Shown here: positions 47,140-59,831 of the stretch, one piece after another
How positions within the stretch are numbered: the stretch's first letter is position 1
Layout of the letters: the number at the start of each line of letters is the position of its first letter
Source: Daucus carota subsp. sativus
Taxonomy: Eukaryota > Streptophyta > Magnoliopsida > Apiales > Apiaceae
DNA length: 64,000 bases
Direction: 5' to 3'
Assembly: GCF_001625215.2 (NCBI RefSeq)
Contig: NC_030386.2
Location: 37,451,296-37,515,295 of the forward strand
Translations under genes and position numbers: made by a program
Notes under the pieces: model-generated
What the model saw: the letters and a program-made list of their open reading frames with translations, nothing else
Databases searched by the model: none
Told to the model about the DNA's origin: nothing

Positions 47140-50090
47140 ATGTTCACAACAAGAGTAGCAGGTTCATGAATTTACATGGCAACTACTAATCACCTAATTA
47201 AGTTGACAGATATTGTTTAACTATCTAAGATATTGATGCATATAATCGGCTTTAACTTTGGACGGTATGTTTTGTTAGTAGTAACTATGGTTACATGTAT
47301 GTTGTTGATTTGACTTGACTTATTATAGTAACTTTATTTACCAAAATCAAACTTTTTACTTGTAAAGTTATAATCATGTCCAAATTTTGAAATTTTTCAA
47401 CAAATAAGGTTTACTTGATCATAACCAATTTTTATCTTCTTATACGTCACGGAAACTAGTACTACAAGAGATTTTTACTACAATTAAATTACGAAAATTA
47501 TTAATTTTCATTTTTACTTGAACTAAAAATTATACACAATCACGAGGTATAATTTTTGTTGATAGGAAAATTATATTCTAGAATAGGACAACTTTTTGGG
47601 TTTCTAGCATTTTTGATTCTGTGAGATTTTTTATTCTTTTTTTTTTTTTCTGAAAAGGATTCTTTTTAGTTTAGAAGTTATTAGTTTATGGAGTAAAATT
47701 TTAGAAAATTGAAGGGAATAATAGGCTTAAAGATAGCATCAACTTTTTTTTTTGAAAAACTTAAAGATAGCATGCATCACTTAAAACATCTCTAAACCTT
47801 AACTAAAAATCATTAATACATATATGAATATATGAATAAAAACTTATAGAAATTAGATAATTAAGATAAAACAGCCAACCCCAATCATATATCGAATATA
47901 TGAAAGAAAATTCTGTATCATTTATTATTAGAAGTGATATATTTTATTTATAATCACCTTATAAGTTATAATAATATAGTCAAATTGATCAAATTTTGAC
48001 CAAAATTTACATATATATAATAATTAGAAAAAAATAAGGAAAATATATTACTAGAATCTATATCTATTTTACTTTAAAATGTATTTTTTCGACTTTCAAG
48101 ATCATGTAAAAATAATTACTAATTACTAGTCAAAGTTTGGTCAATTTGACCATAAAAAATCAAACAAAACAGATAAATTGGAATGAAAGGAGTATTATTT
48201 TTAAACTTGATCAATAAATATAGTTAATATCGTCGAAACTTACACTTAAACAAATTGTAGATAATATTTTAGGGTCCAATCTCAGCCAGCCCACTGAGAT
48301 GATGGTACTTGAATTTTTATTTTTATTTTGCAATTTGCATCATCAGGACACTTGATAGTTGATTATGCAATTATTACCTTCATTTTTGGACTTAATTTCC
48401 GGATGTTGAGCCGATCTTCAGTTCAGTTGCTTTAAAATTATCGACTGTGTTTCTGTACATCGAACGCTAGTTAATTTGGTAGCACAACTTTCAATTTTTG
48501 AACCGCGTGAATATTTCTTAATTCAATCAGTATGATTGAAGCCAAAGATTTGCGGCCCCGGCTTTGGCGAAATGGTAAAAAATTACTCCATAGTCTTCTT
48601 GTAATTAATTTCTTGAGCGATACGTGCTGTTTCTTGAGTTGTACACTAATAACACGTTTACTCAAACACGAATGGATCACTCATCATTATTAGGATATGA
48701 TGAATGAATAATGTATGTTCCAGATATCAATTACCTCATTAGTAAACAAAACCAGCTTGCATCAACAATACTTTGCTTAAATCATGGCAAGAAATTATTA
48801 ATACCCGTGTTTTAATTGAATATTCTTACTTAAAAATTCAATAGAATTGATAATTATCTTAAACTCTGTAGGAGTATGAGTGGAATGTGATGAAGAACTT
48901 GCTGCATTGAGCTGTAGATGAACAAAATCGAGCTCAAGGATTGTCTATATTTACTAATAGCACGTGTGTATCTGCTGAAGTCGGGTAAAAAGAATGAATG
49001 AAATGTTAGCTATCATAAAAATTTTTCTCAAAAAAAAGAAAAAGTTATCATAAAAATTATTTTCAATTTTTTTTCTTCAAATTCTGTTTGCGATATTTGA
49101 TTGGTCCCTGTTCACAACAATGAGATCTTGTATATGCACGAAAGAAACTATCTATTTAAAGTCAAATAAGATTTAAGATTTTAATTTTTTTTATTTTAAT
49201 TTATGAAATCCGAGCGTATTCAACTCGATTTTAAAATATGTATGGGGTATTTAATTAGGATTTTAAAGTATACTACAAAATCTTGTGGTATTCAACTAAG
49301 ATATTAAATTATATTTTAAAATTCGATGATATTCAATTAAAATTATTTAAAATTCATTAAAATTTGGTGGTATTCAAATGTTGTTCGTAAATTGTCCAAT
49401 ATATTGGAAATTTCATCGAACTCCATACTGAAGTATTGCTTAAATCCTATAACATTCATTAAAATGTTAATCAGATTAATAAAAGTGTAACTTCGGACAT
49501 GAAATTTCATGAGCAAGGTGATGTGAGCTTGAAGCAAATAGACATTCTTAAGTTTATGCATATAAAAAATTGAAATTGAAGTAAACAATAGGAATGAATT
49601 GCTGTGCACATTAATCACCCACGGCAGAAGCGCAATCTATAGCAAGCTAAGCTCGAAACACTAGGCATCTGGTCAGCATTAAACCCCAGAAGCATCTTCC
49701 TCACGGTTTCTCATCTTTCTTAATTCTCCACTCTGATCCGCATAACAAGGATCTTATAGTGTAATTATCAAGTAAAGAACATTGGTTTGAATATCTGTAA
49801 AGTCTAAACTGTTTAGTAGTATATGCATGGTGGAGTATTGAGCTTCTGTAACTTGAGTTTCAAATTTGTGAGCGCACGATTTCTCGCATTTTAAACAACC
49901 CAACTGTCAACTCGGTTTGTCGATCTAGCCAGCCACGATTCTTATATATAATGAGAACTCCTAGCAGATTGTTCAGATACTTTCTTAATACAAATACCTC
50001 TTAATCCATTCCCTGAGAAAAAGAAAAAGAAAAAAAGAACGGAAAAAGTGATTATATATACTAGCTAGCTATTTATATACTTATTCTTCA
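47140..50090. other. Spacer between the divergent GH9 and PME genes
   Basis: About 3 kb, mostly AT-rich, with a decayed MITE-like stretch (GTCAAAxTTTGGTCAATTTGACC, about 47985-48200). The PME promoter is at the right end, with TATATATA at 49943..49950. No gene recognised. Confidence 0.5.
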
Positions 50091-52177
50091 ATGGCTACAA
50101 AGATCATGATATTATCTGTTATTTACTTGTACTTTATATATTGTGTTGATTCTTCTGAAGCAGACGTATTGGAGTCGGATGGTTTGAAGGGTGATATCAA
50201 CTCCTGGTGTGAGACGACGCCTCATCCAGAGCCGTGCAAGTATTTCTTGAGCCAAGGGGAACAGTATTTCAGACCGAATAATAGTGTTGATTTTAGAAGG
50301 ATGTTGGTTCAAGTGGCTCTGGAAAAAGCTTTACAGGAGCAGAGTTGCACCGAGAATCTTCAGAATCAATGTCACAGCAAAAGAAGAAAGTTGGCGTGGC
50401 TTGACTGCAGCACGTTATTTCAGAACACAATTTATCAACTCAACCAAACAGTAGAAGCCCTAAAGACGAACACGAGTACTAGTTTTTTTGATTCTGATGC
50501 ACAGACTTGGTTGAGTGCTGCACTAACAAATATTGAGATTTGTCGATCAGGTTCTGTGGAGCTAAACGTGACCCAATTCATAGCTCCCCTTGTCTCAAAT
50601 AATGTCTCAGAGTTGATTAGTAACAGTTTGGCAATCAACGGAGCTCTTTCCATAGACGACAGACAACAAGAATCTGATAAACACGAAGACTTCCCCAGTT
50701 GGGTAACCAAGAGAGACCGAAAGCTGCTGCAAAAGACATCATGGACTTCGAGAGCAAACGTTATTGTTGCCAAAGACGGGTCGGGGAAGTTTAAGTCCAT
50801 TCAGTCAGCTATTAACTATGCAGCAAAAGTGAGGAAAGGAAATGATAGGTTCATCATATATGTGAAAAGAGGTGTTTACCGCGAAAATATCGTGATAGGG
50901 CATGCTTTGAGCAAGATTATGCTGGTTGGAGAGGGGCTCAGATACACCATAATTACTGGGAGCCGAAGTGTATTTGCAGGATTCACAACTTACAGTTCTG
51001 CAACTGTAGGTAAAGTAACTCTCTTTCTTAAATTTACTTTATCCATTTATTATGCATGGTTTTAAAACTTAGCTTAAAATTCATAAAATTATCGAATACA
51101 CGGCCTAATAAGAGTAATTACGCCATGTGTCAATCTATACAAGGAAATATGATTAAATTTGTTAACATATTAATTTAGTCCCTGTATTCAAGAGATCGTG
51201 TCATGTACTACCCCTTCCCCCTTTCTGGATCTTAATCCTCACACCAGCGACTTGTGTATATATAATTTAGTAGAGTGTTTAGCATCTTAAGCAACCACCA
51301 CTTATTTCGGGTGAGTTCTTGTAAATTACACTAGAGATTTGAACATTTACATTACGTAAAATAAGCGAAGGAGATACTGTACATTAAGTCATTAAGTCAT
51401 ACCTCATTTCTGTTTCAAGATCCTTAACAACTGAATATTATTTTTGTATTTAATATATATATATGTTTTTGGTATGACGCAGGGATCGACGGAGTTGGTT
51501 TTATAGCTCGTGGCATTACATTCCGTAACACCGCGGGGCCAAAAAAAGGACAGGCAGTTGCACTAAGAACTTCATCTGATCTTTCTGTATATTATGCCTG
51601 CTCTTTCGAGGGATACCAAGACACTCTCTTCGTGCTAGCTCAACGACAATTTTACAAATCGTGTTACATATATGGTACCATAGACTTCATTTTCGGGAAT
51701 GCAGCTGTGGTATTCCAGAACTGCAATATCTACGTAAGAAGGCCGTTACATGGCCAAGCAAATGTCATAACAGCTCAAGGTCGTGGTGATCCCTACCAAA
51801 ATACCGGAATTTCTATTCATAACTCACGAATCATGGCTGCACCGGAACTTAAACCGGTTCTGGACGAATTTAAGACATACCTAGGACGTCCGTGGCAGCA
51901 ATACTCACGAACAGTTGTGATGAATTCCTACCTCGACACCCTAGTACATCCACAAGGATGGTTATCATGGCTAGAGTCAGAATTTGCCTGGGATACTTTG
52001 TATTACGGAGAATATAAGAATTTCGGACCAGCCTCTGCAACTGATAATAGGGTCAAGTGGCCTGGGTACCATATTATTACTAGTGCAGATGAGGCTTCCA
52101 AATTCACAGCCGCTAAACTTATATCCGGTCGGGCCTGGCTATACTCAACAGGGGTTCCATTTATTCTAGGGCTATGA
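50091..52177 (+). CDS. Pectin methylesterase with N-terminal inhibitor-like pro-region
   Basis: Two exons (50091..51009, 51483..52177) give 537 residues. A signal peptide (IMILSVIYLYFIYC) is followed by a PMEI-like pro-domain (about 35-195) with TPHPEPCKYF and WLSAALTNIEIC, a basic processing site TKRDRKLLQ (about 205-213), then the catalytic beta-helix. Motifs: VAKDGSGKFKSIQSAI, GVYRENI, GQAVALR (Gln), CSFEGYQDTL (Gln and Asp), YGTIDFIFGNAAVVFQNC (Asp nucleophile) and LGRPWQQYSRTVVM (Arg), ending with the WPGYH region. All five catalytic-site residues known from carrot PME are present. The enzyme demethylesterifies homogalacturonan after secretion and pro-region removal. It is convergent with the SKU5-like gene; the stops are 0.46 kb apart. 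The single intron after SSATV is in the conserved type I PME position. Confidence 0.95.
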
Positions 52178-52638
52178 TCATATCTAGATTGTGTGCCGTA
52201 TATTCTTATGATTGCTTTGATTTATTTGTTCATTGATTATGTACATTATTGTTTACATTGATAACTGAAATACGAAAAATCATATTGATTTTTTATTACA
52301 CCCTTGTCAGCTTACTCTAATTTGATTCCTAATTAGTTGAAAGATACAAGGAAAAAAATTTGAAATACTCAATAAATAGAATGTAACATTCCAACTCAGA
52401 TTGGTACAAAAAGCTTGGTGGATTGGCATCACTCTGTACTTTGGACTAGTAGAATAAGGTAAATAAACAAGTAACATTGCAAAGACTCTGCTAGATAAAA
52501 TACTTGCAAAACTAAATAATTACCATCTTTTTTTAAGGGAGGGGGACAATGTTAATCTAGACAACTTCCATACAAGTATACCATACCTTTCTCCACTGGC
52601 CCAACATGGTGCAAAATGCCTAGCCATTTCGATGAAGG
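52178..52638. other. Convergent 3' flanks of PME and SKU5-like genes
   Basis: AT-rich 3' UTR sequence from both sides. Nothing else seen. Confidence 0.6.
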
Positions 52639-53333
52639 TCATAGCCATGTAGATATCATAGCAGATAATGTTATGAGAATCAGTGTTGACCATCCGTTGA
52701 TTGATGCTGCTGAAGATGGATCCTGTTGCCTAAAAAGGAACAAATCGAAAACAAAATATGAGTTTACAATATGATACCAATGGATTTAATCGATCAAGAG
52801 AGATGGGGAATTTGATTAATCGAGAGAGAGCAGAGAGGAGGGTGGGAAACGTACTTTTGCAAATGTGAGAGAGCACCACAAAAGAGAACATTATCGGGCA
52901 TAGGGAATTCTGTTTTGTTGCTAGGATCAGGTTCAGAATTGATAACTCTCATATATGTTTCTTGTCCTAAATACCATCTGTCTAGGTTTTCAGCTCTAAG
53001 GTTCCATACTCCAACATTGTCTAGGGATACATAAATCGCTGTCCATCCTCCAGGAAGTACCTTTGAGCGATAACAAATCAGAAAAATACATTAATTTACT
53101 ATTTATTTCAAGTGAAGGAGAAACTTATAAAACAGAGGAGCAAACAAGACTAATTATCTTGAAAAGGTAGAAAACAGCAAGAGCCAAAGTAAATTTCACA
53201 TGAATTTTTTTTTACTACAAGACCAGAATATATATAAATCAAACCTGTGTGGTTGAGCGAGCTATAGCATCATATTTATTGTAGGAGCCCTGGCTATTTT
53301 GAGTCCATTCCCCATAAGCAATCCTACACCATT

Positions 53334-53370
<37 letters not shown>

Positions 53371-56109
53371 AGATACACTATACTAGAATATTTTAAACAT
53401 TGATGGTCGTACACATCAAAAAAAACGTACCCGACTACAAAAAATGAATAGCCATCCATGTGAAAACTCTGAACTACAGTATCATTGTTTTGCAGTACAA
53501 TTTCTATAAATCCTTTGTATGTTGCATTGATGATAGATCTGTCTAGTCGAGGTGGTCTATTGAGTGGCCTACTTGGGAAATCAAGCTTGTAAGACCCCTT
53601 GACATCGAACTTGTCCGCAAGCCTGACTGGAGTATCAGGATTGACGAATGAAATGCCATTTAATGTAGTTCTGAGTTTTCCATCAATTATAGCTGGCGGC
53701 ACATTCTTCAAGACAATTGTCTCGGTCACTTGAATTTGACCATAATGGAAAGACCCCTGTGCATTAGGACGAGCACCACTTGCTGAGACATTTTGCCTGA
53801 GCAATAGAGTAAGTTCACAAATCAAGAAAGGATGAGACCTCTAGCAGTCATATAATTCAATATTATGGAAGACATTCACTTGAGGTGTTATCACAATGCC
53901 AACATTCATCCTTAGCTTCATAAATAATGATATAACAATTCATTTAAGTAGAAACTCTCAGCTGCGGAATTGCCGTGACACAATTCTTTCCATAATTTAA
54001 TCTTTACCCGTCATCACTATATATCTGTAACTAAACTTTTTATCTTTTCTTTACAAAATCAACAAGTTTGCAAAATGTGTGCATGATCTACATCTATTTT
54101 AGTATATATATGTGCATACTTACTTATACAAGATACCAGATATTATACATGTTACAACTATTAACATAATAAAGAGAATTTGAACTGAAAAAGAAAGAGG
54201 GACCTGATGGACATTGCTTGGGTCACTGCATATGATGTATCGTAAACATCATTAGGAGGATCAGGAAGAGGACCAGTCGCCTTTCCTTTAGAATTGGAGT
54301 AATGCAAGATAGCAACACCAGTAACTCTCTGCCAAATTGATTGATTAACAAATCTAGGACTCGCTACAATGTAGTAGTCACTACTTGCATTCTGATCCAT
54401 AGTAACTAGAAAAGAATAAGATTGCCCAACATGGATGTCTAAGCTAGTATAATTACTTTGTTGCGTATAGTATCCCTCGGCCTCTGCCAATAGCATATTG
54501 TGGCCTTGAATACGAAAGTTCAGACATGTTGAGACACCAACATTGTGCACACGAACCCGATAGGTTTTGCCTAAACAATGACAATGCCAGTTAATACTTG
54601 AAAGGACACTAGGGTCAATTACACATGTAATGCTTAAATTCATTGAGGACAGCTTAGTATTACCTGGATCAACATTAATTGTTTCATATTCAATGCCATT
54701 TGGTACACTCGCATTATACTGATAAGGTCCCTTGCCATTAATCAGGACACCGTCTGGCATTCCCAGGTCCTTGCCCGAATCAAGGGATGCCCTCAGGGCC
54801 TATATTTAAGAAACTAAATTTAGGCAAATATAAAGAAAATGAAAATGATATACACTTAACATGTATAAAGCAATACCAATCACCAACCGTGTGGCTTCTG
54901 GTATACCAATCGCCCATAAGAATGACTATATCCCCATCAGGCATATTAAATGGCAGCGAGATAACTTTCCGATTAGTAATAACAAAAGAACCAAAACCAC
55001 CTGATGCTCTCTGAAAGTTGAGCGAGGGGAAGTAAAAGAAGCTACCAATCTGATCCTTAACCTGGAACTGATAGGTCCAGTTCCACCCTGGTCGAATGGG
55101 ACAGTTGGTTCCAAGAACTCCATCTTGCCAAGAAGTACGGCGCATCTGTACTCCAGGCCTAAACACCAAAACAGAATACTTGCACCCTCAAAATACATTC
55201 TTGAAATGAAAACCTTGAATAGTACATAGAGTAAAAAACACAACCTACCATGTTAAAAGGGCATTCTCATTCAATTTGTTTCTCACATTCACAATGACAT
55301 TTTCATTAGTGGTTACATTAATAATAGGACCTGGAAACTTTCCATTAACTGCTATAACCTGCAAAACAAAAAAAGTCCACAATATCTAAGTATAATCCAA
55401 AAGCTGGCAATTCACAACCCAAATTGCTTTATTACCATATCTGTAACTTATATTACCGTCCAAATAACATCACTTATTTAATCAATATAATAATTGAGGC
55501 AATACTGAACAGTTATAACAAGTATTTAATAAATCCACAGAACTTCAATCACACAAATCATTTCAAGGTCTTAAGATTGTACCGAGTGCTCAGAGATTCT
55601 GTTCTTTCAGGATAACTGAATCCATGACCTAGCGATATAAGTGCAAATCAAGCAACACTTAACAATCGCGCCAAGCACAACATTCCCCATAAATTATTTC
55701 AAACATGTGCACTTGTGCACACAATGCTCAATTGAACCAATTCTATTATCTTTCGATACAGGTTGAAAATGGTATAAATGATAAATCTCATCTAACCTCA
55801 ACTACAGCACTTCCCAGATTGTAATTTACTTAAGAATCTGTCTCAAACACACACAACATCACCTCCAAAATTAAGCTCCACTCAGACAACTTAAAACCCA
55901 AGTACACAAACACCACCATATGTTTGTACAAGTAAAACATCGGAAATAGTTAGAGAAGTTGAAAAAGAATGAAGAACCTTCTGGGGAACACCAAGAGGGG
56001 AGGCAGTAATGTAAGAGAGTTCCAATGTAACATACTTGGAAGCATCTTCACTAAAACAAAGCCTAAACAGTAAACAAATGAGAACTAATCTTAACTCAAA
56101 CATCGCCAT
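52639..56109 (-). CDS. SKU5-similar (SKS) monocopper-oxidase-like GPI-anchored protein
   Basis: Nine exons on the minus strand (56109..55978, 55358..55249, 55158..54888, 54799..54664, 54570..54204, 53796..53431, 53323..53245, 53060..52855, 52729..52639) join in frame to 585 residues, the normal SKU5-family size. Signal peptide (MFELRLVLICLLFRLCFS), then three cupredoxin domains: KYVTLELSYITASPLGVPQK, VIAVNGKFPGPIINVTTNEN, RRTSWQDGVLGTNCPI, QIGSFFYFPSLNFQRASGGF, DGVLINGKGPYQYN, ending with a hydrophobic tail (WSTLILITLSAMISTWL) behind SS/AAS, a GPI-attachment pattern. The multicopper ligand motifs are mostly gone: LTWPG stands where oxidases have HWHG, as in the family. SKU5 of Arabidopsis affects root growth direction and wall expansion; biochemical activity is unclear. 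The (AT)n at 53337..53366 is in intron 6. Confidence 0.94.
53337..53366. repeat. (AT)n microsatellite in SKS intron 6
   Basis: About 15 AT units between exons 7 and 6 of the SKU5-like gene. Confidence 0.95.
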
Positions 56110-57250
56110 TGGAGTTCAAATGTTCTTGTCTGAAGCGGATTTTGTGGGGTTTTAAATGGAAACGTGGGGGTTTTACTAAAACGGCTGTGTTTATGTTTGT
56201 TTCAAAGTGTTGCAACTTGTTACCTGTCAAGCCAGTTCTGCTGTGTTGTCTTTTTTTCTTTTCTTTTTTCTCCTTTGTTAGCTGTTGTGCTGAGTTGTAT
56301 TTTTTATTTTTCTGTTTTTTATGTTCATTTCTTGGCTTGAAATATGTAATTTAATGAAAGTAGTTTGGTAGTTAGTCAATGTCTTTTGTTTATGTCTGAG
56401 TTTAAATATTCATCACCGCTGCGGAGACTCAAATTATTGCTTCTTAAAATAATTTTAAATTATACACGTCTATTTTGTACAGATAATTATACTATAACAA
56501 TCGCTTATAAAATAAAATCCACAGTTGTACATGAACAATTTATATATATCTTCTAACTATACATCGAATACAAGTCATCTCACATATAAATTAATAACTA
56601 ATTATAAAATTATAAAATGTGATAAATAACAATGGTTGAAATTTATGAAATTTTATCTATTGTGATCTATATTATAAATATTTTGAATTATTATAAATAA
56701 AATATTATATTATCAAATATATTAATAGATGGCATGGATTGTTGTTATATTTCAAAATTAATATATTATTAAATATTTAAATTTATATATATGATAAATT
56801 ATATTTATAAAATATGATAAAAAAAGATTTAAAATTTTAATAAGATATCCAACATATAATTATATATATATGATGATGATTAGGCTTTTTGTTGCCAGAG
56901 TAATAAATACTTTTCACATATTTTCAAGTGTATAGTCTAATTTTTTATTTTCTAATATTTTGAGAGTTCATATCTTGATTAATTGAATTTTAAAAAAAAT
57001 GAAAATATGAAAATATATAATTGAGATTTGAAACAATGTTTTAAAATACTATGATACGTAATTAGAATTATTTTAAATCAATTCGGATTTGTCCGATCAA
57101 CAATTTTTTTTTTTAAGTAGACGACTGAAATGAGTATTTTATCCATCTAATGGTTAAAAAAATGTTAAATATGTTAAAAAATATTATAATATTATATCAC
57201 TAAATATTAATCTAAGTATACACATAAAGGGACCAAAACCCTATTAAAAA
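56110..57250. other. SKS promoter and AT-rich spacer
   Basis: The first 250 bp is T-rich upstream sequence of the minus-strand SKS gene. The remainder is AT-rich non-coding. Confidence 0.5.
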
Positions 57251-58107
57251 GGGATCTTTTTAAAAATACCCATCTGTAAAATTATTTTTTTAAAAATACT
57301 ACCATCTTTTTCATTGTTTTTAAAAATACCTTTTCATAAAAATTTTTTTTCAAAAATACGATTTGCAACCTTTGCAACCTCATTTGCAACCTTGGGCGGC
57401 GCAGCCGTAAAAGTTGCAAATGAGGTTGCAAAAGTTGCAAATAAAAATGGAAATGAGGTTGCAAAAGTTGCAAATGAGGTTACAAAAGTTGCAAATAAAA
57501 ATGGAAAGTTGCAACAGTTGCAACTGCAATTGCAACTAGTTCAACTGAAAACTGTAAGTTGCAAAAGTTGCAAATGAGGTTGCAAAAGTTGCAACTGAGG
57601 TTGCAAATGAAGTTGCAAAGTTGCAACTGCAGTTGCAACTTTTGCAACTTCATTTGCAACCTCAGTTGCAACTAAATGCAACTGAAAACTGTAAGTAACA
57701 ACAGATGTATGGTGTGCCCCTGGCGGGGCCATTAGATTACAATAGAATCAACTGAATGCAACCATATGCAACTGAATACAACCATATGCAACCATATATG
57801 CAATTACAAATCCTGATTTCAAGTTTCAGTTTTCAAATGTCGTTTTCGACCTCATTTTCGGAATCGATATATATATATATATATATCGGAATTCGGTTGC
57901 ATTATTTTCGGAATTCGGTTGCATATGAAGTTGCAAAAGAGGTTGCAACACGGCTGGCGCCGCCTGGAGTTGCAGATGAGGTTGCAAAAGTTGCAAACAG
58001 TATTTTTGAAAAAAAGATTTTATGAAAAGGTATTTTTAAAAAGAATTCTGGAAGGTAGTATTTTTGTAAATAATTAAAGAAAAGGTAGGTAGTTTTGTAG
58101 ATTTCCC
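57251..58107. mobile_element. Mutator-like element with GTTGCAA subrepeats, copy 2
   Basis: 857 bp, ends GGGATCTTTTTAAAAATACCC and, from the right, GGGAAATCTACAAAACTACC. Perfect 9-bp target duplication TATTAAAAA (57242..57250 and 58108..58116), the Mutator size. The same GTTGCAA/TTGCAAC-rich interior and GCGGCGCAGCCG...CGGCTGGCGCCGC pair as copy 1. In place of the palindrome's second arm it has (AT)n (about 57868..57887) and a duplicated TCGGAATTCGGTTGCAT. No transposase. Confidence 0.88.
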
Positions 58108-59831
58108 TATTAAAAATGATATATCATTAATATAATTATTATATTATTCAAATCAATAGACTTTCCTAATAATATATCAAATTATAATAATTATTAGTTT
58201 TTAATCGTGAACATAAAATTATGTGTGTGTAAACTATTTTCATTTGTGATTAGTATAAAAGTTTACATAAATAAATATTATAATATCATCCTGAAAAATA
58301 AAATATTATAATATCATATTTTAGCCTAATAATCATATTTTATCAGGCTTTTGACTGGGTTCAAAAATAAAATCAGATTTAAATAGTATTCTTCTCTATT
58401 TTTTTCCCGAACCGGGCTTCACACATGTATGTAATCTGGGTCTGTAGCCACCGGGAGCTACACATATCTCTCACTAATCAGTATTGATAGTCACAGAGCC
58501 ACTCCTTAATTAATGGACTCTATAAGGAGTCAGTTTACGGTGACCTGCCGCTACCGGTTAATAGCGACAATCACGCCTAACGGTCGGATTATTGGAATCT
58601 GCAATCGGAGCAGCACTATTATTTTATCAAGTGGTCTCCACCTGTCACCCAAAACTATGATTATTCTAAGAATTTTGATAGGCCCCATGGATAATGGTTC
58701 ATGGTTAATCGTTAGCCCTACTTAGCACGTAATATTCGTATTTTATTTATTTTTTACAATAATAGTTTGTATGTGTACTTGCAGTTTTAATAGTATTTAT
58801 GAAAGTTTATTCTTACATTTAGATCATTTATAATTGTTTACAATTTTATTAATATTTTCAAGATCTTCTAGTATTTGATATATATAATTAATATAATAAA
58901 TATAAATACAAATATTCCCTCCTTTAAGGTATATCTTGAAAAATAATATACATCTTAAAAACATATCTTGAAAAATGTTCAAATATTTATTGTGTAAAAA
59001 AAGAAGAAATGACAATTTATTTAGAGGTAAATTTTCTCCTCAAACAAATAACTAAAAAAATGGAAAGATTTATTGCAAATTAGAATTTAAATCAAAATAT
59101 AACTTTTCTTGTTTTATTGTTTAAAGAAGTGAGAGGTCACATTGATCAGATTCTCTGAAAACAGTTTTAACTTGGCATGAGATTAATGGCCAGTGAAGCC
59201 ATGGCCGGTTGGGGGTACGCCCTACACCAACCCTTAAAATTATAAGGGTAATGAATTTAGGTGTTTTGGTTGTTAGTTGTCAGGGGGTCCACAATGATAG
59301 TAAAAAGGTAATAGATGTAATACTTAAGTTAATATATAATAGGAAAAATACAATTAAGAAAAACAATTTACTATAGCTTTTTAATAATTTCATAATATGC
59401 ATGTAGAAACATATAAGTAACCATTTGATAAAACGAAAAATATATTGTTGTATTCATACTTGGAATCAAATACAGGTTGAAACCCTAATAAAAGGATTGA
59501 AGTAACTTTAAATAAAATAAATTAAAAACATTAAAATATAACTTATAACATATATTAAAAGTAGCATGGGATCTAGGCCGGGTAACCACAATAACATATA
59601 ACGTTGCCAACAGTAAAATAAACAATTTATTGTTAAATGCCCAAAAACATAGGTTGCCTTTTAGGAAACCTAGCAACCAAAACTATAAAGGTGAAATAAA
59701 ACACTGCAATTTAATTAACCACGATATGGAATTTATCTGTCCTAACAGGGAGACTGTAAGATAATTGATTCACAGCTTTGTACCAGCATTATCTTCTAGG
59801 TATAACTGCCTCTAATTTTTTTTTACGTAAT
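58108..59831. other. Spacer downstream of the trehalose-phosphate phosphatase gene
   Basis: Mostly AT-rich. It includes an island of more mixed composition at 58405..58730 (CGGTTAATAGCGACAATC, GGCCCCATGGATAATGG) that I cannot identify, and a smaller one at about 59170..59240. No supported gene. Confidence 0.4.

Noticed and set aside
58513-58725. 70-codon plus-strand frame in the mixed-composition island
   Set aside because: No domain, no homologue recognised and no splice or promoter context. Kept only as part of the unexplained island.
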